A DNA stretch of 64,000 bases from Gnetum montanum (Eukaryota; Streptophyta; Gnetopsida; Gnetales; Gnetaceae). The stretch covers positions 620,706-684,705 of the forward strand of contig MNCI01004501.1 of assembly GCA_015680685.1 (NCBI GenBank). The letters run 5' to 3'. How positions within the stretch are numbered: position 1 is the stretch's first letter; every line of letters begins with the position of its first letter. Under the pieces are notes generated by a model. That model searched no databases, was not told where the DNA came from, and saw only the letters and a program-made list of their open reading frames with translations. The position numbers and the translations under genes were made by a program. Positions 12,577 to 24,118 of the stretch are shown here, piece by piece.

Positions 12577-14839
12577 CTGCAATCAAGCAAAAACCAAGTG
12601 TTACCAAGGTTATGTTTATTATCATTAATCCATTCATACCTTACTCATAACCTTAGTTCATTAAGCTCATTATGCATATGATTACAGGGTTAGGAAAATT
12701 TTCAAGAAAAATCCTCCAGAAAGTGTCTATCTCTTTCTATGACCAATTACAATTAGTTCCTTTTTCATTATATGTAGCTTAAAATAATGGTTATAGGCCC
12801 AAGGGTTAGAGAAATTGGATGTCTAGCACTATCATTAATGATTTTTCATTATAAGTCCTAAGGTTTTTGACATTCTTACCCTTAGAATACCTTCCAGAAG
12901 ATAGCAAATTTTAACAAATCGACACAAGGTTTGCACACATGCACCCCCCATGACTAAGTTGAACACTCCATGTTCAAATAGATTTAAATGGTAAGGAAAT
13001 TGGAGCATTAGAGAGCTGGATATCGCAAGTGGAACATCGAGGCACATAGCTCTAAGTCACGAGAAAAATTACAACAACTCCCCTAGTATCAAATGAGAGA
13101 AATGAAGTTCATGTTGTGTGGGGGTCAACTATATATACTTTTTTTCAGACTCGACGTTGGGTACACGATGTTGTATATGCGACGTTAGGTCGGACCTGAC
13201 ATCAAGTACAGAATGTTGAGGTCCATAAATTTTAATTTTTATGGGGCCAAAAAACATGCGAACTGAAGCTATAGGTTTGATTGGAAGGTTGAAAGTTAAA
13301 TTTTACAGTTTGGATAAGTGGAAAATTAAGTGGAGGCACCAAAAGTAGGATAAGGTAAAGTCATCGACATTAAAAGTACGAGAATGAGCAAGAAAAGGGC
13401 GTTGAAAGTGTGATTATGGGATAGACTATATTTATGATAAGGGAAATAATAAAATATAACAAATGGAGTACATGGAAGGTGAAAAATGATGTGGTTATGT
13501 TAAACAAGTACAAGTCACAAAAGTTACACAAGTGGATCCTCCCCAAAGTAGGCTCTAGCCTATGATGCCCTTGTGTAACCATGCCTATAATGTCCATAGG
13601 CACTAGAGGAGTTGAATGCAACACATACCTATGAAACAAAACACACATGTTAAAACCACTAAATTGAGATAACAACTCTATGTTATACAAAACCACAAGT
13701 TATGAGCATCCAAACAATGAGATGAGATAGACCATAGAAGGGATTGCAGAAATCGGGACATGAGGTGTTGTACTATGGTCACAATGAAACCTTGTGTGTT
13801 ATTAATGGTTAAACAACCATGTGTCCATCTATCCAAGATTCAAACCAAGTCCAAACCACATTTCAGTAACATCACATTATTTCATCACATTAGCAAACAA
13901 CCATAAGACTATCAAAGTCGCAATGAGTAACATCATTTGGCATTTTGTCCAAGGGAGGAGCATTATCATGGAACATTCATTGTGTTTTTATTTTTTTTCT
14001 TTTTTAATGGTTCTGAGTAGTCACCAACCTTCAAGCATGGGTACATGTCTTTCCAGTGGGATTTGTAGAAGTTTATTTAGTGCCATTTCAAGTGTCTCTT
14101 ACTTCCATTTTTCATTAGATCTACAAGGATATGGTTACAACCTCATCAACATGATAGAATATATAGAAGTAGCTAAAGAGAATCTACAAATCCCCTTAAT
14201 GTCACACCCTTTACATTCCACCTTAGTTCTACACTCTTTCATCTAGACACAATGATTATAGATTTATTATTAGGTTGGATAATGAAAAAGATTACCATTA
14301 TGATTAAAGTAAGAACTTCTTATTAATGGAATGGGTGAATGGATGTCATGGTCTTAATGTCTGAATAATTAATCCCTTATGACTTGACAACATAGAGAAA
14401 AACCTAACCTCAATGGGCAACATGATCAATAGTGAGATTATATATAAGGAAAATTAAAACAACACCTAGAAAAAGTAGAAAAAAATAGGAAAAAATGATA
14501 AAAAATTATAAAACAAAAAGATAAAAGCACTTAAATACCCTAAAGATTAGAATGGGGGGTATGCCCCATGACTAAACATTTGGTCATGGCTAGGATTAAT
14601 AAGTGGATGAATAGGATCCATACATGTATGAAACGTTGGGAACCCTTCATGCCCTATCCACTAGGTGCCTATTGACGATGTGGCGGCTAGGTAGAAAAAT
14701 TGTCAGTCACACACCTAATTGTTATATGTATGGTGGATCAAGATATGAGGTATCTAAACAGTATGGATGACTGGCCCATGAGTGTGCCCTTGAGCATGAG
14801 ATGGTATGCATGGATTCATGTGTCTCCCCATGTTTGTAT
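12577..14839 (-). other. M1 untranslated region between gag and ORF2
   Basis: No conserved frame is seen. The stretch around 13520-13620 (GGATCCTCCCCAAAGTAGG, then GATGCCCTTGTGTAACC) recurs in M2 at about 31080-31150, in M3 at about 57020-57080 and, in the opposite orientation, in P2 at about 48360-48420. The part at 14550-14600 (GGGGGGTATGCCCCATGAC) also matches M2 near 32130. The ORF2 leader occupies about 12577-13100. Confidence 0.7.
13124..13215 (-). promoter_or_regulatory. Internal U3-like promoter module ahead of ORF2
   Basis: On the minus strand 13215-13151 carries the same motif series as the M1 LTR U3: CCTCAACATTCTGTACTTGA, GATGTCAGGTC, AACGTCGCATA, CATCGTGTACCCAACGTCG. The LTR has CCTCAATGTTAGATACATGA, GATGTCAAAGTC and GTCGTGTACCCAACATC in the same order. 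A TATA box (AGTATATATAG) follows at about 13139-13128. The predicted transcript would start near 13100 and have a leader of roughly 525 bases before the ORF2 ATG. This is sequence inference; no transcript is known to me. Confidence 0.6.
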
Positions 14840-16990
14840 ATTCATCAATTGGATGTGGGATTAGGTATTGATGGATGGTGGCTAATGTATATGGTTGAAA
14901 TACGTTGGTATAGAAAGAGAAGGTGATATGCTAGATTGTCCTTATGTTGGCTCAAATGATGTCGTGGGTCCATGTGTAGTTTTCCTGGGCTTACGACCTT
15001 TCCTCTAGAAGGGACATTTTCGGTGTTGTAGTTGGCACCCACTAGTGGCAATGTGTCTTTCCACATTTGCAGCACAAGTTGCACTCATTGGTTGATAGTG
15101 AGGTGTTGAACCATCTTGAGTCACTAGCAATGGCGTATAAGAAGGTGGATTATGAGAATATCAAGGGTAAGTTGGATGATAAGAAGCATGCGGTGGGGAT
15201 CCTTCAGGGGATGTCATATATTGATGATACTTGGGAGAGTGGTAGTGGGAATTTGAAGTGGAGGATGTCAAATTGGTTGGAGAAACAAGATGTTGAACAT
15301 AATATCTGTGAAGTTTTAGCTAGTATGGATGATTTGGTGGTGGCCTCCTCCACAATTTTGGTAATTGCCATTGTAGTTGAGGATTTTCAGGCTTGTAATA
15401 AGTCTACTAGGATGGTATGATCGATTGTGGGACTATCTAAAATTACCTTGTGGAAGAGGAAGTCTCCTGGGCATGTGCTTTTGTGCAAACTTTGAATTTA
15501 AGGCACCTACCCAATACTCCTATAGATGCAAGAATACAAGGCATTGGCCCTTTGTATGGTCATATATGCATAGGTCACATCCAACATCTTTGTCTATAGT
15601 CAAGTTTTTAGCCCCTTTTCTCATTTGTCAAAAATGTGTTCCTGATTGTTTTTTGGTTTTGTGTCCTTTGTGTATTGTGATCGCCTGGCATGTTCTGCAT
15701 GAGCTTCTTCATGATTGTGTTAACAAGAGTTGTGACACTATCATTTACCCATTTGGACATCCTATTAAAATTTTCTTCTAAATCATCCAGAGACTCCTTT
15801 ATTAGCAAAGTCTATTATGGGATCACCTTATCAAAGGTAGTTTTATTTTCCTTACCATAAATTTGGACCTCCTTCAATTGAAGAGTTGGGTCCCATTGAT
15901 GTCTTTCGACATTCTCCCATTTACACATTTCTCTTTGTTCTTTTGCCATATGCTCTATTGGCTCTTTGATCTAGTGGGCTTGGAGCTTGTATAGTTCCCC
16001 TAGGGCATACATTCCAAGGGTCACCCTTGTTTCATTATAAAGCCCATCTATGATGTGGTAAAGTTGCTCTTCCTTAGAGAAACCATGGCCTAGGCATTTA
16101 TTCAACGAGGCATAATATCTATCTAAGGCCATGTCCAAGGGTTCATGTTGTTCTTGTTTCCACTCTTAAATTTCTCTCCTTAGGTTGGACACTCTTGCAT
16201 AGGTTTGGTATTTCTCATTGAAAAGTTCTATCATTATAGACCATCATCGGATTGAATTTGGTTTCAACGATCAATACCATACTTTGGCTCTATCAGTTAG
16301 TGTCCTAGGAAAGAGCTTAAGCTTTTGCCATCCACTTTCAATGTTGTAGTGAGCATAGGCATCATGGAAGGCTTGTAAATGCTATTGCTGATCTAAATCA
16401 TAACCTCCTACAAATTTTAGAATATTATTCATGTCAAGCTTAGGTAGTCGACTCTTTTTGTGATGCATGCGAGATATCTTAATGCCCTCTGTGAGATGCA
16501 TTAGGCTCTTAGTGGCCAACAGGGGTTCATCATCATCAAACAAATTGTGAGGGAAGTTTCTATGTTCATGGTGACTTCTTTGACTTTTCCCATGGGTTCA
16601 ATTCTGGTTGTTAGTCCGACCCTTTAATGGAGCTCTATCTCTATAACTACATTCATCTTTGTTAGAACTAGACGTTAAAAGGAAAGAGGAAGATGTGGAA
16701 CTAGAAGAGTTACCATGGCTTCTATGGTGTTCCCCAGGGTCCTTTGATTTATTGTTTCTGGGTTTCAAGGACGTCTTATGCCTTAAGGCCTTCCCTAGTT
16801 TAGGACCTACGTCATCTACTCCAAGATTTTCTACCTTAGGTGAATGTAGTCTTTGAGTGTCGTTCGGGTAGTCATGATCATAAGAAATTCATGCATAGGG
16901 TTGATCAATCCATTCTTCTTCATCATATATTGCATTATTTCTCCAATGAATGTGCTCGCTATACCGTGCATTTTCACTTCTGTGAGAGAG
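14840..16990 (-). pseudogene. M1 gag
   Basis: Fragments on the minus strand match M2 and P2 gag in order: an N-terminal YDEEEWINQP-like segment near 16920, the core with LDMNNILKF, YDLDQQQHLQAFHDA, RAKVWYRSLKPNSIRWW and ELFNEKYQTYARVSNLR (about 16440-16190), then CLGHGFSKEEQLYHIIDGL (about 16090). A coiled region follows (15808-15608: SLDDLEENFNRMSKW). A decayed zinc-knuckle trace lies near 15560. The C-terminal part towards 14845 is rich in Pro, His and Gln in relatives but is scrambled here by frameshifts. The capsid-like protein would package element RNA. Plus-strand frames at 15067-15781 are antisense shadows. Confidence 0.8.
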
Positions 16991-17101
16991 AGAGATTTTT
17001 CTTATTTTATGGTGTGTGAGCTAAGAGTTTTTGAAAGATATATCATTAATTTCTTTACAACGATCATGTATAATATATCTAATCTAGATAACTAGCACCA
17101 T

Positions 17102-17118
17102 CCCTAGTAATGGTGCCA
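17102..17118 (-). other. M1 primer binding site (tRNA-Asp type)
   Basis: In element sense, two bases after the 5' LTR, TGGCACCATTACTAGGG. The complement of the plant tRNA-Asp 3' end is TGGCGCCGTTGCCGGGG, so 12 of 17 match and all differences are transitions. Confidence 0.7.
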
Positions 17119-17119
17119 A

Positions 17120-17990
17120 TGATGAGCAACAAGGTACCCCTATGCTCAACCATATGAATCACAAGCATTCACGTACAATTTGGTCAAATTCCATGGATGG
17201 GACTAGTTGTGGTATCTAGATCGTTATGCTTTGATCGCAAGTCACTATCTTTCCACTTGGACTAGTGGTAGCTTTGTCACGTATGATTTAGTCCAAAGTG
17301 AGACATATGATGTGGTTCCTAATTCTATGCTATACTATTCCTAATGACAGAAAGAGATAAATTGATTAACTAATGAATGATGGAAACAAAGTATAAATTA
17401 GCCTAAGGTGATGGTATCTGTGCTTAATTATCTGTACACATCTTGGACTTCATGGAGCTACTTCTAGAATTACCAAGTGTACGTCACTAGTTGTGCCAAA
17501 TGATACACCTCTAGGCAACTAAGTATTTACACTTAAACGCTTGTGATTAAGGCATACACATTCTGCTTAACAATAGGAATAGTAAATAACAATAAATGAA
17601 AATATTTAACTAAAGAAAGCATTAAATAATTAAAACAACAATGTAAGTGGATGCTATAATTATGGGAGTAATCTTGATCTTTATTGCCAGTCATGTAACG
17701 TGTCCAAGTATGTCACACTCGAACAAAGGTGTTGTATGATTACAAACATCACACTATGGGCATGCACTGGGAATAACAAACTAGAACAAAGAAACTAAAA
17801 ACTAAAACTATCTATTAGTACTTTCTAAGCTATCTCATCTAGAAGCCCAAGTGTAGTATTTATAGGCAAGGTCCAAATGAGGTGACGTCAGGTATCTAAC
17901 ATTGCTTATTAGCCCTGACGTTGGGTACATGACATCAGAACTTCAACGTCGTGTACCTAACATCGAGGCCCATCAAATCACAACTCATCA
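17120..17990 (-). repeat. M1 5' LTR
   Basis: It pairs with 8757-9628. U3 array at 17968-17880 (AACGTCGTGTACC, GACGTTGGGTAC variants), TATA box near 17862, AATAAAGATC near 17680, end CGTAGGGGTACC-like near 17140. It runs from the H1 interruption point to the primer site. Confidence 0.9.
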
Positions 17991-19497
17991 TTATCTTTCT
18001 TTTTCAGAAATAATGCTAGTGCACCCCAAGGGAAAATACTAGGTTGAATAATACCTCTATCTAAAAGTTCTTGTATTTGTATCTTAAACTCTGCTAACTC
18101 AATTGGGGACATGCAATATGGTAGAGTGATTTCTACCTCTATTTCTATTTTTGGACGTAACCCTCATAGTTCCTTCATAAATACATCTAGAAATTCATTA
18201 ACTACTAGAATATCAACAATATCATCCTCCTTATTTTTAGATTTGACAATAACCATGAAACAGTTATGTCCTTTCCTAACCATTCTTATGAAATTCTTAG
18301 AGGAAACCAAATCAACCTTAATGGATCTTTCTTTAGCTATAATCAAGACTTGTTGTTCATCTCCTAACTTTGGTTATATAGTCTTAGTCTTGCAGTAAAT
18401 AAACCCATTATATCAACTTAACAAATCAATTTCTAAGATAATATCATAGTCTCATAATTCCATAATAAATAAATCTACATTCCATTCCTTATCTTGTGTT
18501 CTTAATGGAAGCTTCCTACACACATATTCTACTATGTATCCACTATGTCCAATAACTTGAAAAAATAATAGAATTTATATTCTTTCAAAGGATAAATGTA
18601 ATCTTTCCACTAGTTGACTATTAATAAAAGAATGAATTGCTTCACAATTGAAAACAATAAGAATAGGTCATACATAGAGTGTACCTTCAATCTCAACCAC
18701 AATGTTAGGTTGCTCCTTTTTATCTTTCTCTAATACAACATAAATTCAGCCTTGATTCATAGGTCTTCCACCTGTTTCTTGATTATTACTAGTTTCTCGA
18801 TTCTCTTGAGCCACCCTAGGATTATTAGCAATTCCCCCTTTATTTTATTGGATAATTCTAGGATTTGGAATAATAGGTTCCATGTTTTTGTTTTGCATAT
18901 TCTCTTTCTGAAATAAGTTTGGAAAGTTCTTTTTAATATGGCCAACTTCCTTGCAATAAAAGCAAATATTAGATCCCAGTGGAATCCTAAAATTAAATGG
19001 CTAAACTAGTCCATTAAATCCCCTAAGTTATCATTGAACTGGTCCATTAAATCCTTAAGACTATTGATGAACTGGATTATTTATTCCTTTGAACTTCTTG
19101 AATTTTCCTTGATTAATTATAGTCATAAATTTTTTATTCATTTTTCTTTCTCTTCGAATTGCATCCTTCTTCATTTGTTCCCATCTAACAATAATGGCTT
19201 TGGATCATGCTTCCTTATAATTATCCAAAGCCAATGCTGCAAATGTGGTTTTGATGAAGGATCTTAATCCTTTTACAAATTTTCTAGTACGAACAACTTC
19301 ATTTTGTAATACATAGGAAACATACTCACACAATTTAGTAAACTTATTATCATACTCATAGACATACATGGATCCCTAAATTAGTCGATTAAACTTGTCT
19401 TCTTTCTTCTCTATGTAGGCTTTAGAAAGTATAAATCAAATAATATCTAAAAGAATTCTATATTATCTAAGAAAAATCCATGCTTTGACACCAACCA
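17991..19497 (-). pseudogene. H1 gag (N-terminally truncated) and protease/RT start
   Basis: Read right to left. Only ~100 bases after the primer site the frame is already in the middle of gag (EKKEDKFNRL, then MYVYEYDNKFTKLCEYV and RKFVKGLRSFIKTTFAALAL at about 19400-19230), so the N-terminal part of gag is deleted. A CCHC zinc knuckle is at about 18970-18920 (CFYCKEVGHIKKNFPN, last Cys lost). The protease region lies at 18750-18350 with the usual active-site Asp region unclear (FNCEAIHSFINSQL). The RT lead-in (ITLPYCMSPIELAEFKIQIQ, LLDRGIIQPSIFPWGALA) ends at 17991, where M1 begins. Its continuation is at 8756. Confidence 0.8.
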
Positions 19498-22458
19498 TGT
19501 AACACCTCTATTAATTATCTATAAAACATCCTATGTATAACTAATAGAGATGCCACAAAAGCCAAAGGATTTAGATTTAACCTTAATTTACTAACTCAAA
19601 AGATAGTGGTAAAATAAATAAAAGTTATTAATTAGGTGCATTAATGCAGTAAATCAATATAGTGTAGCAAAATTATATAATTTTCACATATATAATTAAA
19701 GAAAATTTATCTAATAAAAAAGAGAGATTTGCACAACCACAAAAATGTAAAAATTCCACCAGTTTCATCATAAAATAGTGCGTAAAATAACAAACCCAAC
19801 AACACTAGTTTCTCCTCAATTGGACATCTAGATATAAAGATATTAACATTTGAAATTTACTAAATTAAATAACAAAATATTAATATATAATACATAATAT
19901 TAAATTTTAGTGAACATATGGCACACACCAAAATGAAAAATGTTTTGTGTAATCTCGTAGGTTTCATAAAAATAGGTACATGGCTTAAATATCCAAAAAG
20001 TGTACAAGGTTTCTATTTTACAAAAATACAAAATATAAAAAAATTATTTTCCAAGTTTAGAGGGTCTATCTTATACAAAATTGATTTATCTTTTGTTCCA
20101 TATGCCTTTTTCCCACGGTTTTCTAGCTATTTTAGGCTCTCTACATTGAAATGTAGGAGGAGTTAGAATCCCTCAAATAAGACAGATTATTTTATTTTCC
20201 TCTTAATGGAGCATAAGGTTTATGGACCAAAAGTCTTAGGTTACAGAGTTTTCTAGTCTAAAAATATGATAAATAATCCAAAAATTCAAAGAAATCTAAA
20301 CATCCAAAAGAATGTATATGTTATTCAAGGATCTCTGAAAGCTAGGTTTTGGTTACCCTCATTGTCAAAGGAATGTGGCAACGGGTCTTGAAATAACCTT
20401 ACTACTATCATTGAATTATTCTCGTGACTCCAAAGAAGCCACTCATGGTTAGGTGTTGGCAATATTCTCACTACTAACATTCTTAACGACTTAGGCACAT
20501 GTATCATTGGAAGGATAGGTCTTGACTATGCCTCACTACACACGACTCGACTTAATTGCTCAGTGCCATGGTCTTGGCTAAATTCATAGCCTTGCATGAA
20601 CTTACTAATCAAAATCCAGGGTAGGAAATCTTAACAATAACCCTTGTTCCTATGGAATGGGTCCCACTAAAGAAGACTCCACTACTACATGCAAATGGGG
20701 GCATCTAAAAGATTCATGGCTCTCATTACCAACTAAGCAAAATTGGTCACACAAATATTATTATTTTATTCCAAAAATCCAAAAGATGTCCAAGTTGGCC
20801 AACAATTTATAAAAGCTCAAATTCCAAAAATTCTTGCAAAATCATGTTTATGTTATGAGCAAATTCCAAATATTCATAAAATATCTATAGGCAAGTTAGG
20901 CAAAATTTCCACAATTCCAAAAATTCACCAAAAGACAGAAAATGGTATGGACAAGATTAAAATTTTATTTTTCAAAAAAAGTCTAAAATTACAAAAATCT
21001 AGCAAAATCTCAACATAATAATTAAAATCATAAATGAATAATAGTAGAATAGAAAATACAAAGGAGAAATTAAAAATTCATAATAATATGAGGTAGCCAT
21101 GTGAAGGGAAAGCAAAATAAACTTCCTTACATGTGTTGGTAAGGCTTTGAGAATTTTTTTATGTCTTTCTAATAGATTTTTGATTTACTTAGCCTATCAC
21201 ACTTGAAACCCTTCTTCAAACTATGATAAGATGTAATTAAGGCCACAACCTATTTATAAGAGTAAGAACGGAAAAAAAAGGGCCAAAATTGACTTCAAAC
21301 AAAGAAGAAAGAGCAAAAAATATCTTTTGAAAAATTTGACAAAACATGATTTTGCAAAAATGGCATGGAGAAACCCAATGGCAAAAAACCAGGAATGCAA
21401 ACAAGTGGCATAACAACGAGAGAGAGAGAGAGATAGTGAATAGGATTTGTACATAACATACTTTGTGTAGAACTTTTCCATGTTCATGTGGTTTTTTTAG
21501 GGACCTTCATCTTTGAAATGAAATTTGATTTTGATTTTTTAATTTTTTTTAAAAATCATTTTTATTTTCATAAGTATATTTTTCTAATTTTCCATTTCCA
21601 CTAATACCCTCAAGGTCTAACACTCATAACATGCACATTGGGACTCCAAATCAAATTTCATTTGAACTTACAGGATCTTTATCAAGTATTACCTAATCAT
21701 ATGTTGAAATCTTATCTAGACATTACTTATCATGGTCATCTAGTTCAAATGCCAAAACTTTTATGGTATGTTAGCAAACTAGAAAGTGTGATGTCTCGAG
21801 AATCCTAACTCTGATTCTAGCAAACCAAGGATCAAAACCTACATTTTTGAACATCCTAGACACATTGGTAAGGTCAAATTCTAGGTAGGAGATCATCTTA
21901 TGGTACTTCCTTAATAAAGCTAATTTATGGAATATTTAAATATAATTAAAAATGAACTCTAATGACAAAAAGTATCAAGGAATATGTTTTGGGTAGGATT
22001 AGGGTCCATAATTACTCTATGAACAAAGAGATATATAATTACATGTACATAATGAAAATAAAAGTTGCATAACTATATGTGCATAATTAAGCATACATGT
22101 GCATAAAGAAATAATTATGCATAGCCAAACACTTGTAAAGGCAAGATAATTGACAAAAGAAAAACTTCCTAGGGTAATTGGATTTTAACATTTAATCATA
22201 AAATATAAAGTAGATCAATGACTAAGCTCCAGCAGTAGTAAAATAAAAGATACAAAACTTTAACAAAATATTCTAGTAAACTAGCAACAACAACAACACT
22301 AATAATAAGAGTAATAATAGTGATGACAGTAATGTAATCCTATGATTTAATCAAGAATATTAGAGCTAATTTATTGAAATGCATCTAACAACATTAAAGA
22401 ATTAATCATATGTATTAAATTAAAAAATTAACCCTTTGTAAATTCTTAGTTTGTGACA
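19498..22458 (-). repeat. H1 5' LTR (right copy)
   Basis: 2961 bp, bounded TGTAACACC (19498) and TTGTGACA (22458) on the plus strand. It aligns with 3138-6184 with many substitutions and small indels, so H1 is old. It contains a (GA) run at 21417-21432 and a TATA box near 21249-21260. Confidence 0.9.
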
Positions 22459-22953
22459 ATGTTGTCCATGCTTGTTATTTGTCAAACTTATTTTTGCCAG
22501 TACAATTTGTTGATTCAATGATGATTTATAAGGCCCTTGATATCAATGTTTTTAATCAACATCATGCTTTATTGATTATTCAAATGTGGACTTCCTTTTT
22601 TAATCCAACATCTCCTAAATTCTGAAAGGTTCTTTGTTTTGTTGAATTCCTAAATCTTCCATGAATATTTTAAAAATTTGAAATAGATATTATTTCTTCT
22701 ATTGGGTCAATCAAACAATTTGAAACCCTCGTTGTAGTTAGTGATTTTTGCAGAATTTGATATATAATTGAAGTGGATCTTGATTTTCTTAAGTAAGAAA
22801 TTCTTCTACGTGCTGTTGAAATTGATTATGCATAGAAGATTATTTATTATAATCTTCAAAGGTTATGTAACCATTAACATCATGAGAGTTACATGTTTGA
22901 TTCAAGTTCTTTTATGTTGCACAATAAGGCACTACAAGCATGTAAGCAATAAG
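22459..22953 (+). pseudogene. LINE ORF1 fragment (DUF4283-like, zinc knuckle)
   Basis: Plus-strand translation gives a decayed plant L1 ORF1: QMWTSFFNPTSPKF (usual W....NP), FVEFLNLP, ISSIGSIKQFETLVV, then an I.VDLD segment and IIYYNLQRLCNH, followed by a knuckle-like Cys/His region that has lost residues (CNH.HHES). Stops replace Trp and Arg codons in several places. ORF1 proteins of this type bind nucleic acid and accompany LINE RNA. It is cut on the left by H1 and on the right by H2. Confidence 0.7.
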
Positions 22954-23770
22954 TGATGACAACATCACCTAGCCCATATCCAATCTTCAATATGTTTGTC
23001 CATAGATCTTCAATATGTTGTGTTTGTATTTTTGTGTTGTTTTATTGATGATGATCTCAAGGTATTTTGACATGTTTGGAAGTGTTTTGAAACTATTTGG
23101 ATGAGTTTATGATGTTTCTGGGGCTATGGGGGCTAGTTTGGAGGTGCCTGAAGGTTCCAAGCCTTAAAAAAAGCATCTTTAACTTTGACCCTAGAAGGAT
23201 AGACGTCTACCCTGATATTTTGACATCTATACTGCATACTAGATATCTACAAACTCTCAAGAAATATAAGCTAAGATGTCTAACATGATTTTGAGATGTC
23301 TACCTGTATACCTTTGCATTCAGGATAGACGTCTATTGTTTCTCCTATACGTCTCACATGGATTTTAATGGACATCAAATTGAATGGTAAATTGGAGGGA
23401 AGATGAAGAAACAAGGAGGTGGGGGGAGAGGATATAAATACATATCTTGGGCCTTCAATTTAATCAAGAGAGTTAAGAGAAAAAGAGAGAGAGTCTAGGG
23501 AGAGAGAGAGATGAGTTAAGAGAAGAGTAGAGAGAGATAGAGTATTGGTAAGGTGCCTTGATCATCATCCATATGAGTGTGTGTTTTCTTTGATTGTGTA
23601 TAAGATTTTAATTGAATATCTTGTCTATCCTTCAGAATTGTGCTTCTTTTCATATGTAAATTCTCCATTTGAGCAAGAATAAAACTTTCATTTTCCTTTT
23701 CTTGTTCAAATTTGTTATTTTGTGGCTTTGAGAGAGCTTGAATTGTGGAATCCATGGGAGCTTCTCATCA
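22954..23770 (+). repeat. H2 5' LTR
   Basis: The U3 (about 23195-23350) holds repeated AGACGTCTA/AGATGTCTA/GACATCTA motifs, several palindromic around ACGT. A TATA box (GATATAAATA) follows at 23431-23440, then a (GA)-rich tract near 23468-23515. It ends CTTCTCATCA. Confidence 0.9.
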
Positions 23771-24118
23771 AATTGGCATCAAAGTAGCTTAAAATTGAAG
23801 ACAATTACATTCAAGAGGATAATTCTCATCTTAATTGAAAAGAATCACTCCAAATTTTCAAGCTTAGATGAAATCTCTCTTCTTACATGTTCTACTAATC
23901 CTAGAGCTTGAAGATTTCCCTTTGATTTCTAAATTTATCATATCTTTCAAGAATTGGAAGATAATTATGAAATTAGACATCCATTGGGTTGTAATACCTA
24001 GGGATTGAAGATATCATGCTTATTGAGAACTTCTTGTCTTATTTCTTGAGAAATATTGCAAGTTTTACCTTTCCTTATAAAGTTTTTTTGTAAATTTTCT
24101 TTTAGATAAATTTCCATC

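Larger units (their letters stand above)
8757..17990 (-). mobile_element. M1: non-autonomous Athila-like element with gag and a second gene, inserted in H1
   Basis: The LTRs are 872 bp (8757-9628) and 871 bp (17120-17990), with ends (T/C)GATGAG...CTCATCA. The order in element sense is 5' LTR, tRNA-Asp-type primer site, gag, a ~2 kb untranslated stretch with an internal promoter-like module, ORF2, polypurine tract, 3' LTR. I find no RT, RNase H or integrase. It sits inside the H1 RT frame between LysLysAsp and Gly-Asn codons. In H1 sense the duplicated target reads GATAA on one side and GACGG on the other, which differ only by C-to-T and G-to-A changes, so a 5-bp duplication decayed by deamination is plausible. 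Both LTRs carry the ACGT-type U3 repeat array. Confidence 0.9.
3138..22458 (-). mobile_element. H1: Ty3/gypsy chromovirus, Tekay/Del-like, interrupted by M1
   Basis: Two ~3 kb direct repeats (3138-6184 and 19498-22458) bracket a minus-strand gag-protease-RT-RNase H-integrase-chromodomain region. The element-sense LTR starts TGTCACAA and, in the right copy, ends GGTGTTACA. Next to the 5' LTR is an initiator-Met-type primer site (TTGGTGTCAAAGC, 19482-19494). Next to the 3' LTR is a polypurine tract (GGACGGGAGAA, just right of 6184). M1 splits the pol frame, so the original element was about 10 kb. I find no target duplication: the right flank is ATGTT, while the left flank is a C-rich run. The left outer boundary is uncertain by a few bases because its first ~30 bases differ from the right LTR. 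Confidence 0.88.

Noticed and set aside
13370-14246. Frames at 13370-13696 (-) and 13821-14246 (+) as genes
   Set aside because: They lie in the M1 untranslated region and have no counterpart in M2 at the matching place.
15067-15781. Plus-strand frames of 117 and 134 codons in M1
   Set aside because: They lie antisense to the gag C-terminal region, and no counterpart is seen in M2 or M3.
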